A stretch of DNA of 64,000 nucleotides. Origin: Turbatrix aceti (taxonomy: Eukaryota > Nematoda > Chromadorea > Rhabditida > Panagrolaimidae). The stretch spans positions 1,674,001-1,738,000 of the forward strand of contig OZ017767.1 in assembly GCA_963969345.1 (NCBI GenBank), read 5' to 3'. Positions 34,937 to 46,479 of this stretch are shown here, piece by piece; the stretch's first letter is position 1; each line of letters begins with the position of its first letter. The position numbers and the translations under genes are program-made. The notes below the pieces were generated by a model. The model was not told the DNA's origin. It searched no databases and saw only the letters and a list, made by a program, of their open reading frames with translations.

Positions 34937-35987
34937 TTAATACACGGCAAGAACTTGCCATTGTTCAATGTTGCACAAATTGACTCCACGTTTTATACGG
35001 AAGAATCCATTTTCTCCCCAATGAGAGCCCCAACTGTTCTTTCCAATCCAGTACTTCTCACCGTTTTCCGTACCGTAACCAACAAGAACAACTGCATGAT
35101 CTGTTGCATTACTGTTGCAGCTGGTGTCTATAATACCACCAGAATAATCCACTAAAACGGTTGAATTAATACTGGTCGCGGTGGGACCATAATATGCGAT
35201 AACTTTTTTGATAAGTGTTGCATTGTGTGGCCGAATATATCTTATCTTAGAAATTTTTCCGGCGTTATACTTCTTATTATACAAACATTTATCACTGTGG
35301 TTGTGTATGAAAGGATAGTTTTCTTCCGATTCGATACCTCCGTTTCTTATGACGTACTTCATTGCTATATCTTTTTTTCCACCAAAGGCGCATCCATCTC
35401 TGCCAATACAATCAACGATGTTTTGTTCGCTGAGATTTCGCAGTTTTCCTGTGTGAATAGCAACTTGCGATTCAATAGTACTAACAGCTGCGAATATCCA
35501 ACAGGAGTTACATTTAAACTGATTCTTCGCCGGTGTCACCGCACCTTTCTTCCGCCAATCCAAAGAATCGGGCTCCGTATAGTTCGCAAGTTCAGGAAAA
35601 TCATCAAAAACATCTTTATAGTATGCTATTTTTCTGATTTCCGATGAGTCAAGAGCTAGATTTTGAATGCGTTCTCCCGGAAGTAAATCTGTGAATTGAT
35701 TGACGCCAAGGAAGTAGCTTTCCTCTCCACGATCGTATCGAGCGTTGTGTTCGGCAATGATTTGCTTCTTTTTGAAGAAAGCTTCTTTGTGGGCGGCATC
35801 GGAGGTCGCGTCGGGGTATTTTTTATCTGTAGCAACAATTTGAACTACAGAAAGTTCCAGGAACGCTAGCCTTACCGTATTTTGCTTTATAGCGATGCCA
35901 TTCTTTATTTTCGGACAACGTATAATTAGTTCGCAAGCCAACTGCGAAGACGACTGCCACGAGAGCGATGAGAAGGCTAAACTTCAT
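34937..35987 (-). CDS. Cathepsin L-like cysteine protease A (333 aa)
   Basis: Two minus-strand exons, 35987-35876 and 35826-34937. Signal peptide MKFSLLIALVAVVFAVG; an I29-type propeptide (KEAFFKKKQIIAEHNARYD ... VNQFTDLLP); mature domain from about DSLDWRKKG. Papain-family catalytic residues are present: Gln140, Cys146 (CNSCWIF), His281 (DHAVVLVGYG) and Asn301 (GKNSWG). CNSCWIF departs from the usual CGSCWAF. C1A proteases are made as zymogens and act in lysosomes, gut lumen or secretions. GTGATAA lies upstream on the coding strand at about 36176. It is a recent duplicate of the gene at 37478. Confidence 0.93.
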
Positions 35988-36365
35988 GTTGAATGATGAT
36001 TTACGGTTAGGACCCGGGGCTTAAGTAAGCTCCGTGTATAACATTGTTTCTACTTGAAATTGCATCATTGGCGCAATAATGGGAAGCATATTATGAACCC
36101 CTGGTTTTTTATTATTTGTTTTTTTGGCCTTTTTTGACTCCACATTTGTGTTACATGAACATTAAATCCGTTTTATCACATGATCTAATGTGCTTTGTGA
36201 TACTAGGCAATCGTAAAGAACAAATCGTTTGCCATTACGAAAGAAACACCGCGTATTGCCCCCGTAAGTAGCGACTTCAACTGATGTTTTTGATTAGACA
36301 AGACATCAAAAATGCTTACGAATCACAATTTTCATTTGTAAATGATGATACACAATTCCAGGAAT

Positions 36366-37123
36366 ACAAGCATCCGCCAGGCCACCCTCCGAGGCGATGG
36401 GCCGACGACTTTGCGGCCTTCCAGAACGCTCCTGCTAAGGACTACAAAGTGACGCAGGTAGCTACGATTGACGGCGCCCCAGAGTTGTTCGATGCTCACC
36501 AATTTGCTCCTGCTCACTGCTCGCTCCTGCTCAGCTCACGAGTGCGAGCGGAGCGAGCGCAAAAAAATGGAGAGCTCAATGAACGTGAGTAGAGCGAGCA
36601 CGAAAAATTGAATTGCTCAAAGAGCGTGAGCAGAGCGAGCAAGAGAAATTTTTAAAATGAGCACTGCTCACTATAAATTTAGTGCTACAAATACTAAAAT
36701 ACTGGTAATTTCGACCAAAAACACGATGTTGGGGGTATCTCCAAGCAATATGCGGTCTTTCTTTTAGCAAAGGAATGAATTTGTGTCTCAAAATTCACAT
36801 TTTTATGTGTGAGCCATGTTTGCTCATTGCTCGCTCCTGCTCGACTCACGAGCGTGAGCAGAGCAAGAGCAGGGGATCCGGGAATAAAAGAGCGCGAGCG
36901 GAGCGAGCGCGAAAATTTTAGGAACTCAAAGAGCATGAGCAGAGCGAGCACGGAAAATTGAATTGCTCAAAGAGCGTGAGAAGAGCGAGCGCTGAAAATT
37001 GCCGAATTGAACAACTCTGCGGCGCCCTCTTCGTGCAATTTCGATACTCATCACTGTCTCTCTAATTTTGTAATGAGTAATTATGCACGAGTAAGAGTAA
37101 TAAAGTAAAGTAAAAGTAAAGTA
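36366..37123 (+). mobile_element. 5'-truncated LINE insertion with 12-bp target duplication, split by a hAT element
   Basis: Flanked by the direct repeat AATTCCAGGAAT (36354-36365 and 37124-37135). The 5' end encodes HPPGHPPRRWADDF, resembling the C-terminal end of LINE ORF2 proteins. The 3' end is ATTATGCACGAGTAAGAGTA plus a TAAAG-rich tail, as at 10178-10235. The body is interrupted at 36480-37019 by a hAT-type element. It was inserted between the two duplicated cathepsin genes and lies outside the duplicated block. Confidence 0.88.
36480..37019. mobile_element. Non-autonomous hAT-type transposon (540 bp) nested in the LINE
   Basis: Termini CAGAGTTGTTC and GAACAACTCTG are an 11-bp perfect inverted repeat, flanked by a perfect 8-bp duplication CGGCGCCC (36472-36479 and 37020-37027). 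The interior carries two blocks of GAGCGTGAGCAGAGCGAGC-type subterminal repeats (about 36497-36660 and 36820-36995). There is no transposase. The host LINE reads continuously when the element and one duplication copy are set aside, which proves the insertion order. Confidence 0.93.
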
Positions 37124-37477
37124 AATTCCAGGAATTAAGAGGCAGTCTTTAGGGGGGTTTTCATAGACGCGAAACACGAAATCGTAATCAAAATTGTTTC
37201 ATCGTTACGTTAAGAGCCACGTTTGGGCTAAAAATTATGGTTTTTTGCCTACCACAGATTGGGTTTTCGTGGAAGTTGAAAACAAAAATTGGTTTCAGGG
37301 CGTTTTTTTGAACATGACTCCTTTTATGCGCGGGCACTCTCTTTTTTTGTCACTTGAAGCGAAATATTCTGTGCTTATTGGGCGCGATTTAGAATTTTTT
37401 TTTTACAATTTTGAATGTTTGTCATTTTGTTTCGTGTTTCATGCCGCAATGAAATTTATTTAGTTTTCAAGATACAT

Positions 37478-38522
37478 TTAATACTCGGCAAGAACTTGCC
37501 ATTGTTCAATCTTGCACAAATTGACTCCACGTTTTATACGGAAGAATCCATTTTCCCCCCAATCAGAGCCCCAACTGTTCTTTACAATCCAGTAGTTCTC
37601 ACCCTTTTCCGTACCGTAACCAACAAAAACAACTACGTGATTGATAGAATTGACACCGGTGCAAGGGGTGTTTATAATACCACCAGAATAATCACCAAGA
37701 ACGGTTGCATTGATTTCGGTCACGACGGGGCCATAATATGCGAGGACTTTTCTGATAAGTGTTTCATTGTTTTGCGGAAGATATCTTACTTGAGAAATTT
37801 TTCCGCCGTTATATTTCTTATCATACAAACATTTATCACTGTGATTGTGTATGGAAGGATAACTTTCTTCCAATTCGATACCTCCGTTTTTGATAACATA
37901 CTCCATTGCATTTGATGGTTGTCCACTAAGGGCGCATGCATCTATGCCAATACAATCCATGATGTTTTGTTCGCTGAGATTTTGCAGTTTTCCTGTGTGA
38001 ATGGCAATTTGCGATTCAACAGCACTAACAGCTGCGAATATCCAACAGGAGTTACATTTAAACTGATTCTTCGCCGGTGTCACCGCACCTTTCTGCCGCC
38101 AATCCAAAGAATCAGGCTCGGTATAGTTCGCAATTTCAGTAAAATAATCCGCATCCCATCCTCTTTTGCTGATTCTCGATGAATGAGACATCAGCATTTG
38201 AGTGCGTTCTGCAGGAAGATAATCTGTGAATCGATTTACCCCGAGAAAGTGACTTTCCTCTCCACGATCGTATCGAGCGTTGTGTTCGGCAATGATTTGC
38301 TTCTTTTTGAAGAAAGCTTCTTTGTGGGCGGCATCTGAGGTCGCGTCGGGGTATTTTTTATCTGTAGCAACAATTTGAACTACAGACAGTTCCAGGAACG
38401 CTAGCCTTACCGTATTTTGCTTTATAGCGATGCCATTCTTTATTTTCGGACAACGTATAATTAGTTCGCAAGCCAACTGCGAAGACGACTGCCACGAGAG
38501 CGATGAGAAGGCTAAACTTCAT
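37478..38522 (-). CDS. Cathepsin L-like cysteine protease B (331 aa)
   Basis: Minus-strand exons 38522-38411 and 38361-37478, the same structure as protease A. Exon 1, the intron and most of the propeptide are almost identical to A; divergence is concentrated after the propeptide (LPAERTQMLMSHSSRISKRG against LPGERIQNLALDSSEIRK) and in scattered mature-domain sites. Catalytic Gln, Cys (CNSCWIF), His (NHVVVFVGYG) and Asn (VKNSWGSDWGE) are retained. Upstream sequence to about 38800 also matches that of A, including GTGATAA. A two-codon deletion and clustered changes suggest relaxed or diversifying evolution after a recent duplication. Confidence 0.93.
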
Positions 38523-38998
38523 GTTGAATGATGATTTACGGTTAGGACCCGGGGCTTAAGTAAGCTCCGTGTATAACATTGTTTCTACTTAAAATTGCAT
38601 CATTGGCGCAATAATGGGAAGCATATTATGAACCCCTGGTTTTTTATTATTTGTTTTTTTGGCCTTTTTTGACTCCACATTTGTGTTCCATGAACATTAA
38701 ATCAGTTTTATCACATGATCTAATGTGCTTTGTGATACTAGGCAATCGTAAAGAACAAATCGTTTGTTATTACCAAAGCAACACCACTTATTGTAAAAGT
38801 TTGCGAGCTATTGTATCTGAGCTATTAGTGACTATGTTTTATAGTTGAAGAAAACACAGTCACCAAAACTTTTAAGCGAGCCCTAAAACAAAAAAATCAC
38901 AAATTTAGCACCAATGTAAGTTTTATTGCCACCACACTAATATCAGTATATTAATTCCACTATGTACAGATAATTGAATATCTATCTACCAGATCTGT

Positions 38999-39784
38999 TT
39001 AGGATTCTTTGTTTTCGTTCGTTGTGTCAGTAGTTTCCTCAGTTCCTCTTTTTGCACCGTAGATCGGGTAGCTGTACACCGGGGCTTGGATTGGCAGTGG
39101 GGCAGCGGCTGGAAGAGCACCGGGTGGCGACAGAAGTTGGAGAAGATTGGTAATTTGGGCGGGGGAGAGGACGACCGACGCTGGAGCCGGAACCGGAACC
39201 GGGGCTGGGACGGGAGCGGGAACTGGAGCAGGAACCGGAAGAGGAGCTGGAGCCGCAACCGGAGCAGCAGCAACCGGATACGGATAAGGCGCGGGAACTG
39301 GCGGTTCCGCAACGAGGGGGGAACTGACAAGAGCTGCTAAAACAGGTCGGATTCTTGCAAAAAGACTTTGTAGTCGCAAACCAAAGGTCGGAATCTGAAG
39401 AAGGTTCGAGAAGACATTGAGCGGGATTGTCAGGGTGATGGAGGTTGGCGGGAGCGGAGCCGGAGTCGGGGGCTTTACAGGAGGAGGCACAGGAGCGATA
39501 GGGGCCACGGCTGGTAGTGGAACTGGCGCCGGCGGAGCAGGTGCCTTAGGAGGCGCCGACGGCACCAGATACGACCCCGAAGCAGGAGCGATTGCCGATG
39601 GCCACGCGCTTTGTGCGGGGAAGGGTCCTCGGACTGGGATACCGCCTGCAGCTGCGTAGTACTGACCAGGTAGGAGTTGTCCATTGGTAAAGGTAACCAG
39701 CGTCAGAGCAGTCCTAAAAAATATTTCAGCGAAATAAGTTTTAACTGGGATGTGGACTTACAGAAAAAGAAGGGAAGAAGCCAT
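38999..39784 (-). CDS. Secreted Pro/Ala/Val-rich protein (245 aa)
   Basis: Minus-strand exons 39784-39762 (23 bp) and 39713-38999. Signal peptide MASSLLFLTALTLVTFTNG, then QLLPGQYYAAAGGIPVRGP, a Pro-rich block (PVPLPAVAPIAPVPPPVKPP), a central hydrophobic non-repetitive stretch (ITLTIPLNVFSNLLQIP), a PVPAPVPAPVPAPVPVPAP block, and an acidic tail (TEETTDTTNENKES). No Cys in the mature chain. Low-complexity composition suggests a structural or cuticle-associated extracellular protein, but no family can be assigned. The codon bias (GGNGCNGGN on the plus strand) creates long shadow frames. TATA-like TTTAAATA lies about 55 bp upstream of the start. Confidence 0.8.
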
Positions 39785-40463
39785 AGCCGCCAACCACCAA
39801 GTAGATGAGTGAGTTGTCTTTCATGCATGCCCATGAAGTTTAAATACTCCTCTTGAGATGGTTTGATACCCAGGAAGAAATCAGTTATACACACCTCTTA
39901 AGCGGATCACCGGCTAATCCGTTAATTACTCTAACTGGTAAGCTATTGATATTTGCACGGAACGAAGAATTATGACCATTCAGACTAGACTCACTGACCA
40001 CCGCGGTTGACCGCTCGCTCGTTTTTGCGCACCTGAGGAAAAAGAATGAGATGAGACTCAAAGGTGAGGAGTGCAAATAGGATAATCAAATATCTAGATA
40101 GTATCATTCATAAAATATTTGTTTTTTTTTAAATCTGTCGATGAGTTCGTCGTCTTGAAAAAAACGCGACCAGAGTTTTTTTTTAACATTTCGGACATTC
40201 TTTTCTGTAATTGTTTAAAAAATAATTTATTGTTAATTTGTAATGGGACCTGACTTGGCGACAACTTTTTTCAGAACCTCAGAATTGTTGGGTATTTGTT
40301 GCACAAGTTGTTTTTTTCAACGCACATGACAAAGGTTTGGCGCCAAAAACAAAGATTTGTGCAAAACTGCGCACGCAGTTCGACCGCTTTGGAGCATCAC
40401 GTGCACGTACAAAATTTATTACTGCACTTTCCCCCACATGGATATCGATTTTTAAAATCGCAG
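39785..40463. other. Intergenic, no gene seen
   Basis: Promoter of the Pro-rich gene on one side and the 3' flank of protease C on the other. Short frames only. Confidence 0.6.
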
Positions 40464-41508
40464 TTAATAAATTGGAATAAAAAGATAGGTTTCAATTGAG
40501 CACAAATTTATGCCACTCGTGATTCGAAAGAAACCATCTTCCCCCCAATCGGGGCCCCAACTGTTCTTTACAATCCAATAATTGTGACCATGTGCTGTAA
40601 CACCGTAGCCGACGATAATAACAGCATGATTAAGTCTTGCACTACAAGGCATGTTAGCTATACCATTTTTATAGTCATGCAGGTGAGTTGCATCTAAAGC
40701 AGTCACAACGGGGCCATACTTAGCGATAATTTTTTTCAAAAGTTCTACGTTTCCGGGAGGAATTATCTTCTGTTGTGAAATTTTTCCGCCTTGCTTTTTC
40801 GGATCATACGAACAAGTGTGAGAATAATTTGCTTTGTAGGGATAATATTTTTCTAACTCTATTCCTTTGTTTTTTATAACATAGTCAAAGGCCGTTTGTG
40901 GATCTCCAGTATTTTTGCATCCATCTGCGCCGTAACAATCGACAATATTCTGTTCGCTCAGGTTGTAGAGCTTTCCAGTGTGAATAGCAACTTGTGCTTC
41001 AATCGCTGCAACGGAAGAGAATATCCAACAATCATTACAGGACCCTTGTTCTTTTGCCGGCGTCACTGCATTGTGGTCACGCCAATCAAAACGCTTTGGG
41101 GCCTTAAAATGATTAAGCTTTCTCCACATATTGTCTGCAGGATAGCTTTTAAAAAGGTATCGCTTTACACTTTTCATATTAATTCCGTTCATAGATTTTA
41201 GATTTGCAGGAAGATAATCGGCGAATTTATTTATGACGCGGATATATGTTTCTTTTCCTATATTGAACCGAGCATTGTGTTTTGCAATTTCTTGTTTCTT
41301 TTTAAAGAAAGCTTTTTTGTGAGCGGCTTCAGAGCGGGCGTTGGGATAAACCTTATCTGTAATGCAAAAAAAAACGGTTACATGAAGTTAAGAAATTGTT
41401 TGACTTACGATACTTGGCTTTGTATTTTATCCATTCTTTATGCTTCGAGGAGCATTCCACATGAATTACTGCTATGATGATGACAACAATTAGGATATGA
41501 AGCTTCAT
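40464..41508 (-). CDS. Cathepsin L-like cysteine protease C (330 aa)
   Basis: Minus-strand exons 41508-41409 and 41356-40464. Signal peptide MKLHILIVVIIIAVIHVEC; the propeptide retains AHKKAFFKKKQEIAKHNARF and NKFADYLP. The mature part starts near RFDWRDHNAV. Catalytic Gln (EQGSCNDCWIF), Cys, His (LNHAVIIVGYG) and Asn (VKNSWGPDWGE) are present. CNDCW replaces the common CGSCW. The intron lies at the same phase-1 position as in A and B. It is clearly diverged from A/B and closer in details ([25 protein letters not shown]) to the broken copy at 42155. Confidence 0.92.
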
Positions 41509-42154
41509 GTTGAGGAATCAAATGAACCCCAAGACTACTGTTACAATATCTTAAAGACTATCGTTTTTTGGGCGACGTTTTCAATCACTCCTCCAAATCT
41601 GCCTACACACAACCTACGCTTTCATCTTGTCGACACACCTTGACAGCACATTTTTAATTTTCTGAATAAAAGAATTTTTTCAAGAATAATTAATAGCATG
41701 AATAATTTTTTGTAAGTTTATTTTTGATTAAATTTCTTTTGGTTTTGTCAAAAGTTTCACTGCAACGTGTGGATTTTTTTTATTTTGGCTTGTGAAAATC
41801 GAAAGAAGCTTTACAATGGTAACAAAATTTATAATGAAAATAGTCATAGCCATTTTCAAAAAAATAAATAATAAATTTTTTAAACAACATTTATTGTTCA
41901 AGACTGTTTCCAAAACAAAATTGGACTCGATGTTTTTTTCTTCGAAACCAAACCAGGAGTCAGACAGAGCAAAGATCGGTTGTATTTTCACGTATTGACA
42001 GCCCCAGAAAACAATTGAGGCAACTGCCCCCTTACTTGAGTCATGGTTTTTTTGTTGTTTTTTTGACCTAAAAACAATAAACGTAAACCAACAATTAGCA
42101 AAATAAGGTGCTTTTATAAGTCCGGGAAGCTTCAGTTTTTCAACGCATTTCAAA

Positions 42155-44570
42155 ATGAAGCTTCGTATCCTGATTGCTCTCGTCGCAGTCATCTTTGCTG
42201 CGCTCCAACTTTCCGCTCAGGGTTCATCGGAATCAGATCGGGAATGGGCACGTTACAAGGCTGAGTACGGTATGTCCGGCAATTTTGCAACTTTCTAATC
42301 ATAATATCTCCCGTTCTAGAAAAAGTCTACTTCGACGCCGCCATCGATGCCGCCCACAAAGAAGCCTTCTTCAAAAACAAGAAAATGATTGCCGAACACA
42401 ACGCCCAATACGATTTAGGACAAAAAACCTGGGCAATGGGTGAAACCAAATTTTCTGACTTTCTTCCCGAAGAGTTCAAAGAATATTTCCAAGTTCCTAA
42501 TACAGATCTTTTTCCTGTAGAAGAAGACGAAGTGGACTACGAAGAATTGTCATACCTCGACAACTACACCGCGCCCGATAATTGGGATTGGCGGGAACAC
42601 AACGCAGTGACACCAGCCAAAAATCAAAAAAGTTGCGGTACTTGTTGGATATTTGCCTCGGTCGCAGCCATCGAAGCACAAGTCGCATGAAGGACAACTT
42701 CACAATCTGAGCGAACAAAATATTATGGACTGCCTTGGAACTGGATGCAAGGCTGGTTTTCCTAAATATGCCTTTAGTTATGTTATAAGAAATAAGGGAA
42801 TTGACCTTTCCAAATACTATCCCTACAGCGGACACAAACACACCAAGTGCATGTACTCTGAGGAATACAAAGGCGGACAAATTTCGAGACAAAGAAATCT
42901 CTCAGGTAATGAAAAATTTCTCAAAAAAGTGATCGCAAGATACGGTCCAGTCGCAGCATCACTAAATTCTACTGGATTAGCACACTATAAGCACGGTATT
43001 CTTGAATATAACTGCACAAATCATGCCACCATTCACTCGGTTGCTATCGTCGGCTACGGTGAAATCGATGGTCAGAAATATTGGATCGGCAAGAACAGTT
43101 GGGGACACAAGTGCACAGCGTATCGCTCAGTTCGCGCAAACTGTGAAAAAAAGTGGCCACTCGGCTGAGGAAAATTTTTGCCTGCGCGCGCACCCTTGTT
43201 TTTCTTGAAAGTGCACCCCAGATAATCGCAAAACAAAAATATTAAGATGCAAGTGTTTGTTTAGATTGATATTGTCATCGATTAAGCACATTCTTGCGAA
43301 CATTTTGATGCCATTTTTGAAAAAAAATATTTATTGTGAGTCTCGCTGCATATTTCCAAAAACAGACATTTTTAAAAACGTTTGTGATAATTTCACAAAA
43401 AGTGTTCTGTACAGAGTTCTGAAATTTTTATGACAGTTGCATACGGTGTTGAAGAAGATATCCTGAAAATTTGGTGCAATTTCGCCTTGAAATATTAAAG
43501 TTAGCTGCTGATAACTGTTTTTCCTTGTAAAATTGCGCGCAAGCACACCCCTCTGTTCCTACTCATTGTACTCCAAAAACATTTTTTTGGTTACAAAAAT
43601 GTTCGACCCCTTCACTATTGGAATATTAAAGCAATCGGAACTTCAATACACAATTCGGGGGAGTGTCGTCGTCGAGTCGAGGAAGCACGGCGACGCGCAC
43701 GAAGTTGCGGCAACAAGAAACGGGTGCCGCCGCCGATTGACCCTTCAATGAGTTGTTTGACCAGAAACAGAACAACTTCTTTGCCTTGCACATGATAGTC
43801 GTTCACTGCACACGATAGTTGTACTCAGGTACATCCCTGAAGGGTCAATCGGCGGCGGCACCCGTTTCTTGTTGCCGCAACTTCGTGCGCGTCGCCGTGC
43901 TTCCTCGACTCGACGACGACACTCGCCCGAATTGTGTATTGAAGTTCCGATTGCTTTAATATTCCAATAGTGAAGGGGTCGAACATTTTTCCAACCAAAA
44001 AAATGTTTTTAGAGTACCCTGAGTAGGAACAGAGGGGTGTGCTTGCGCGCACCTTTATAAGGAAAAACAGTTATCAGCAGCTAACTTTAAAATTCCAAGG
44101 CGAAATTGCACCAAATTTTCAGGATACCTTCTTCAACACCGTATGCATCTGTCATAAAAATTTCAGAACTCTGTACAGAACACTTTTTGTGAAATTATCA
44201 CAAACGTTTTTAAAAATGTCTGTTTTTGGAAATATGCAGCGAGACTCACAATAAATATTTTTTTTCAAAAATGGCATCAAAATGTTCGCAAGAATGTGCT
44301 TAATCGATGACAATATCAATCTAAACAAACACTTGCATCTTAATATTTTTGTTTTGCGATTATCTGGGGTGCACTTTCAAGAAAAACAAGGGTGCGCGCG
44401 CAGGCAAAAATTTTCCTCAGCCGAGTGGCCACTTTTTTTCACAGTTTGCGCGAACTAAAAATAGGCCTACCGATACGCTGTGCAAGTGGGGAGAAAAGGG
44501 ATTTTTCCGCATGGCTAGGGGCTATGATGAATGTGGAATTTCGGATTTGTTTAACAGCCCAGCTTATTAG
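42155..44570 (+). pseudogene. Cathepsin L-like pseudogene D: frameshift plus 1.37-kb insertion
   Basis: Exon 1 is 42155-42269 and exon 2 starts at 42320, with intact signal peptide, propeptide and catalytic Cys (KSCGTCWIF). Two lesions are visible. Near 42687 the frame breaks: VAAIEAQVA is followed in another frame by [12 protein letters not shown], as if 5 bp were lost between two CA dinucleotides. At 43114-44482 a foldback transposon splits KNSWGHK from WGEKGFFRM, with the remainder running to TAG at 44568-44570. His (IHSVAIVGYG) and Asn are still recognisable and divergence is otherwise low, so inactivation is probably recent. It is in opposite orientation to proteases A-C. Confidence 0.9.
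43114..44482. mobile_element. Foldback DNA element (1,369 bp) with long inverted arms and 6-bp target duplication
   Basis: Ends CACAGCGTATCG and CGATACGCTGTG are exact inverted repeats, flanked by CAAGTG at 43108-43113 and 44483-44488. Each arm is about 630 bp and the two are nearly identical in inverted orientation, separated by a roughly 90-bp unique loop near 43748-43838. The right arm carries a short extra segment (TAGGCCTATTTTTAG) near its end. Neither arm encodes a transposase. I cannot assign a superfamily from the termini. Confidence 0.9.
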
Positions 44571-44844
44571 AGTTTCAGCCCCCCTCGTCCCCGCGGGTGT
44601 GCCCCTCCGACCTCGTCAGATCCCGTCCCCGACGGGGGTAAAATTCTCCGTCTCCAACGAAACCTGTCCCCGACATTGAACAAAATTTGACGAATAAATC
44701 CGAAGTGAAAGAAATAATAAAAAATATACAAGTTGTTGTGATCACATAATTACTATATGCACACATTTACACTCTGAAAAAAAAGTTTATTCTTAGACGG
44801 CTTAAAAAGCTAATAAATCACTAGTTGAGCTGTTACAGCTCAAG
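44571..44844. other. Spacer with a GC-rich CCCCGACGGGG patch
   Basis: 44578-44685 is C/G-rich with CCCCGCGGG and CCCCGACGGGGG motifs, unlike its surroundings, and may be a repeat fragment. No gene. Confidence 0.4.
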
Positions 44845-45979
44845 TTAGCTACAGCTATACATATTTTCTGCAATGGCGCATGGATTCGCGCCTTCAGCGG
44901 CACAGGCAACCGTTCGAATTGGAATCATATCACTGTCTTCTACGCTTGTTGGGGATTCGAAGGCACCATAGCTTTTAATACCTAAAATCATAAATCATAA
45001 ATCTAAAAAAAATTTTCAGATGTTCTTACTGGTGCCAACACCGGGTCCTGATACGTAGGTAAAAGTGACATCCCCGTAGGCGTACGCAGCGTACGAGATT
45101 GAACCGTCATCGCTTTGATAAGCTGTTGTGATTAATGACGAACCGCCCTGATAGCAGGTTCCATCGTCTGTACACACGCACATATTTGAGCAGTCATATT
45201 CACGAGTCGCAGAACCGGCTCCAAAACAATTCGTTCCTTGAGCAGCAATTGTGCTTTCCGGTGTCAGACTATCCGCTGCGGGGTAGTATCCAGTGCCACA
45301 GGGATATGTCGGGGTTGTGCATGCTAGAAAAAGTGTTCTATTTGTTTAAAGACTCATTATTCGAAAAAAAAGCTTACTTTCGAAGATACTATCACTCGAG
45401 CAGTCTGTGAAGGTTAAATCATCGGAAGTGTAAACAAAAATAGCCTGTCGGGATACCAAAATGTCGTCGCACGTACGAATATCACCGCCATCATCGCCAC
45501 CTCCATCGTTGCCGCCACCGCCACCGCCACCTGCATTTTCAACACCTTTATCACCAGGGACAATTAAAACGGCCCGCCTTAGTCCGGTCTGGACTCAGGC
45601 GGGCTGGTGTGTAACTTGTCAGTCGGACCGGCCCGGGAATATCCGTTTTGACTCGGAAAAAACCAATAAAAGATTGGCCTTTTTTAGAAAAAAAGGACCT
45701 ATTATACAAATTATTTAATTTTTGATTTAATCTGGGTTAAAACGGATCCAAAAAGGCCCTGGCCGACCTGACTCATTTTAGTCCCTGTTGGCTACCATCA
45801 CCACTACCGGCACCATCGCCTCCGCTGTCGCTTTCGCTTTCACTTTCACTTTCGCCGCTGTCGCTTTCATTATTACCTCCACCACCTCCACCTGTACTCG
45901 GAGTCTTCATGCACGCGGTGCACCTTCCAAATAAAAGCATGCATACGTAAAACACAGATAAAAATAAATATCTCGACAT
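44845..45979 (-). CDS. Secreted Cys-rich protein a (255 aa), C6-domain-like
   Basis: Minus-strand exons 45979-45796, 45530-45378, 45323-45030 and 44981-44845. The N-terminus MSRYLFLSVFYVCMLLFGRC followed by TACMKTPSTG is the ACMRTP-type start common to many short secreted nematode proteins. A Gly/Ser/Asp-rich linker leads to a Cys-rich domain (CDDILVSRQ ... CTTPTYPCGTGYYPA ... CSNMCVCTDDGTCYQGG ... YAYGDVTFTYVSGPGVG) and a C-terminal block ending CAIAENMYSCS. I suggest the nematode C6 domain group with low confidence. The first intron, absent from the three paralogues downstream, coincides with a transposon-like insertion in the Gly-rich linker. Confidence 0.72.
45555..45787. mobile_element. 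Probable small hAT-like element forming an intron
   Basis: A 233-bp segment with ends CAGGGAC and GTCCCTG. Inner sequence after each end is similar but imperfect. The candidate 8-bp flanks (TTTATCAC and TTGGCTAC) match at only 4 positions, so the duplication is decayed or absent. It fills nearly all of intron 45531-45795 of protein a. Confidence 0.5.
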
Positions 45980-46479
45980 GACAATAGAACCAGAAAATAA
46001 ACGGCAATAACGCTCTTTTTCACACTCAAACTAGCATTTTATATCGCAACTTTGTTTGCGGATGTTGAAAAAAATTAAAAGGCGTGATTTGCTAATGTAA
46101 AAATGAATACAATCAGCGAAATGATCACAAGGATACTGCTCTTTTTAAAACTTCTTTTTTTTCTCGATTCATTAATAACTCAGATGTTTTTTTATCCAGT
46201 TCGTCAGCCAGTTTTCATCCGTATGCAACATTTCTTTATCTTCAAAGCGCGTAAAAAACACTTGTGAATTGTTGCAATGTGAATGGGAGACTTAAAAAGA
46301 TGCAGGGGTTTTTTGCTTTTATCATGATCAATAAAAAAACTTTAAAAGGGGAACTTTTTTCAAAGGTTCGGTAAAAATTATTTTTGTGGAATTGTGGCGC
46401 TGCCACTGAAAAGGGATAGGAAAAGAGCGGAAAAAAGAAGAAAAGTGAACTTAACTTCACTGGAAGCGCCGCCCTCAGC

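Noticed and set aside
36284..36592. 102-codon plus-strand frame as a gene
   Set aside because: It begins in host spacer, crosses the LINE target duplication, then runs into the hAT element; only the HPPGHPPRRWADDF part is LINE coding remnant.
44349..44570. 73-codon frame as an independent small gene
   Set aside because: Its first part is a foldback arm and its last part (WGEKGFFRM) is the severed C-terminus of the cathepsin pseudogene.
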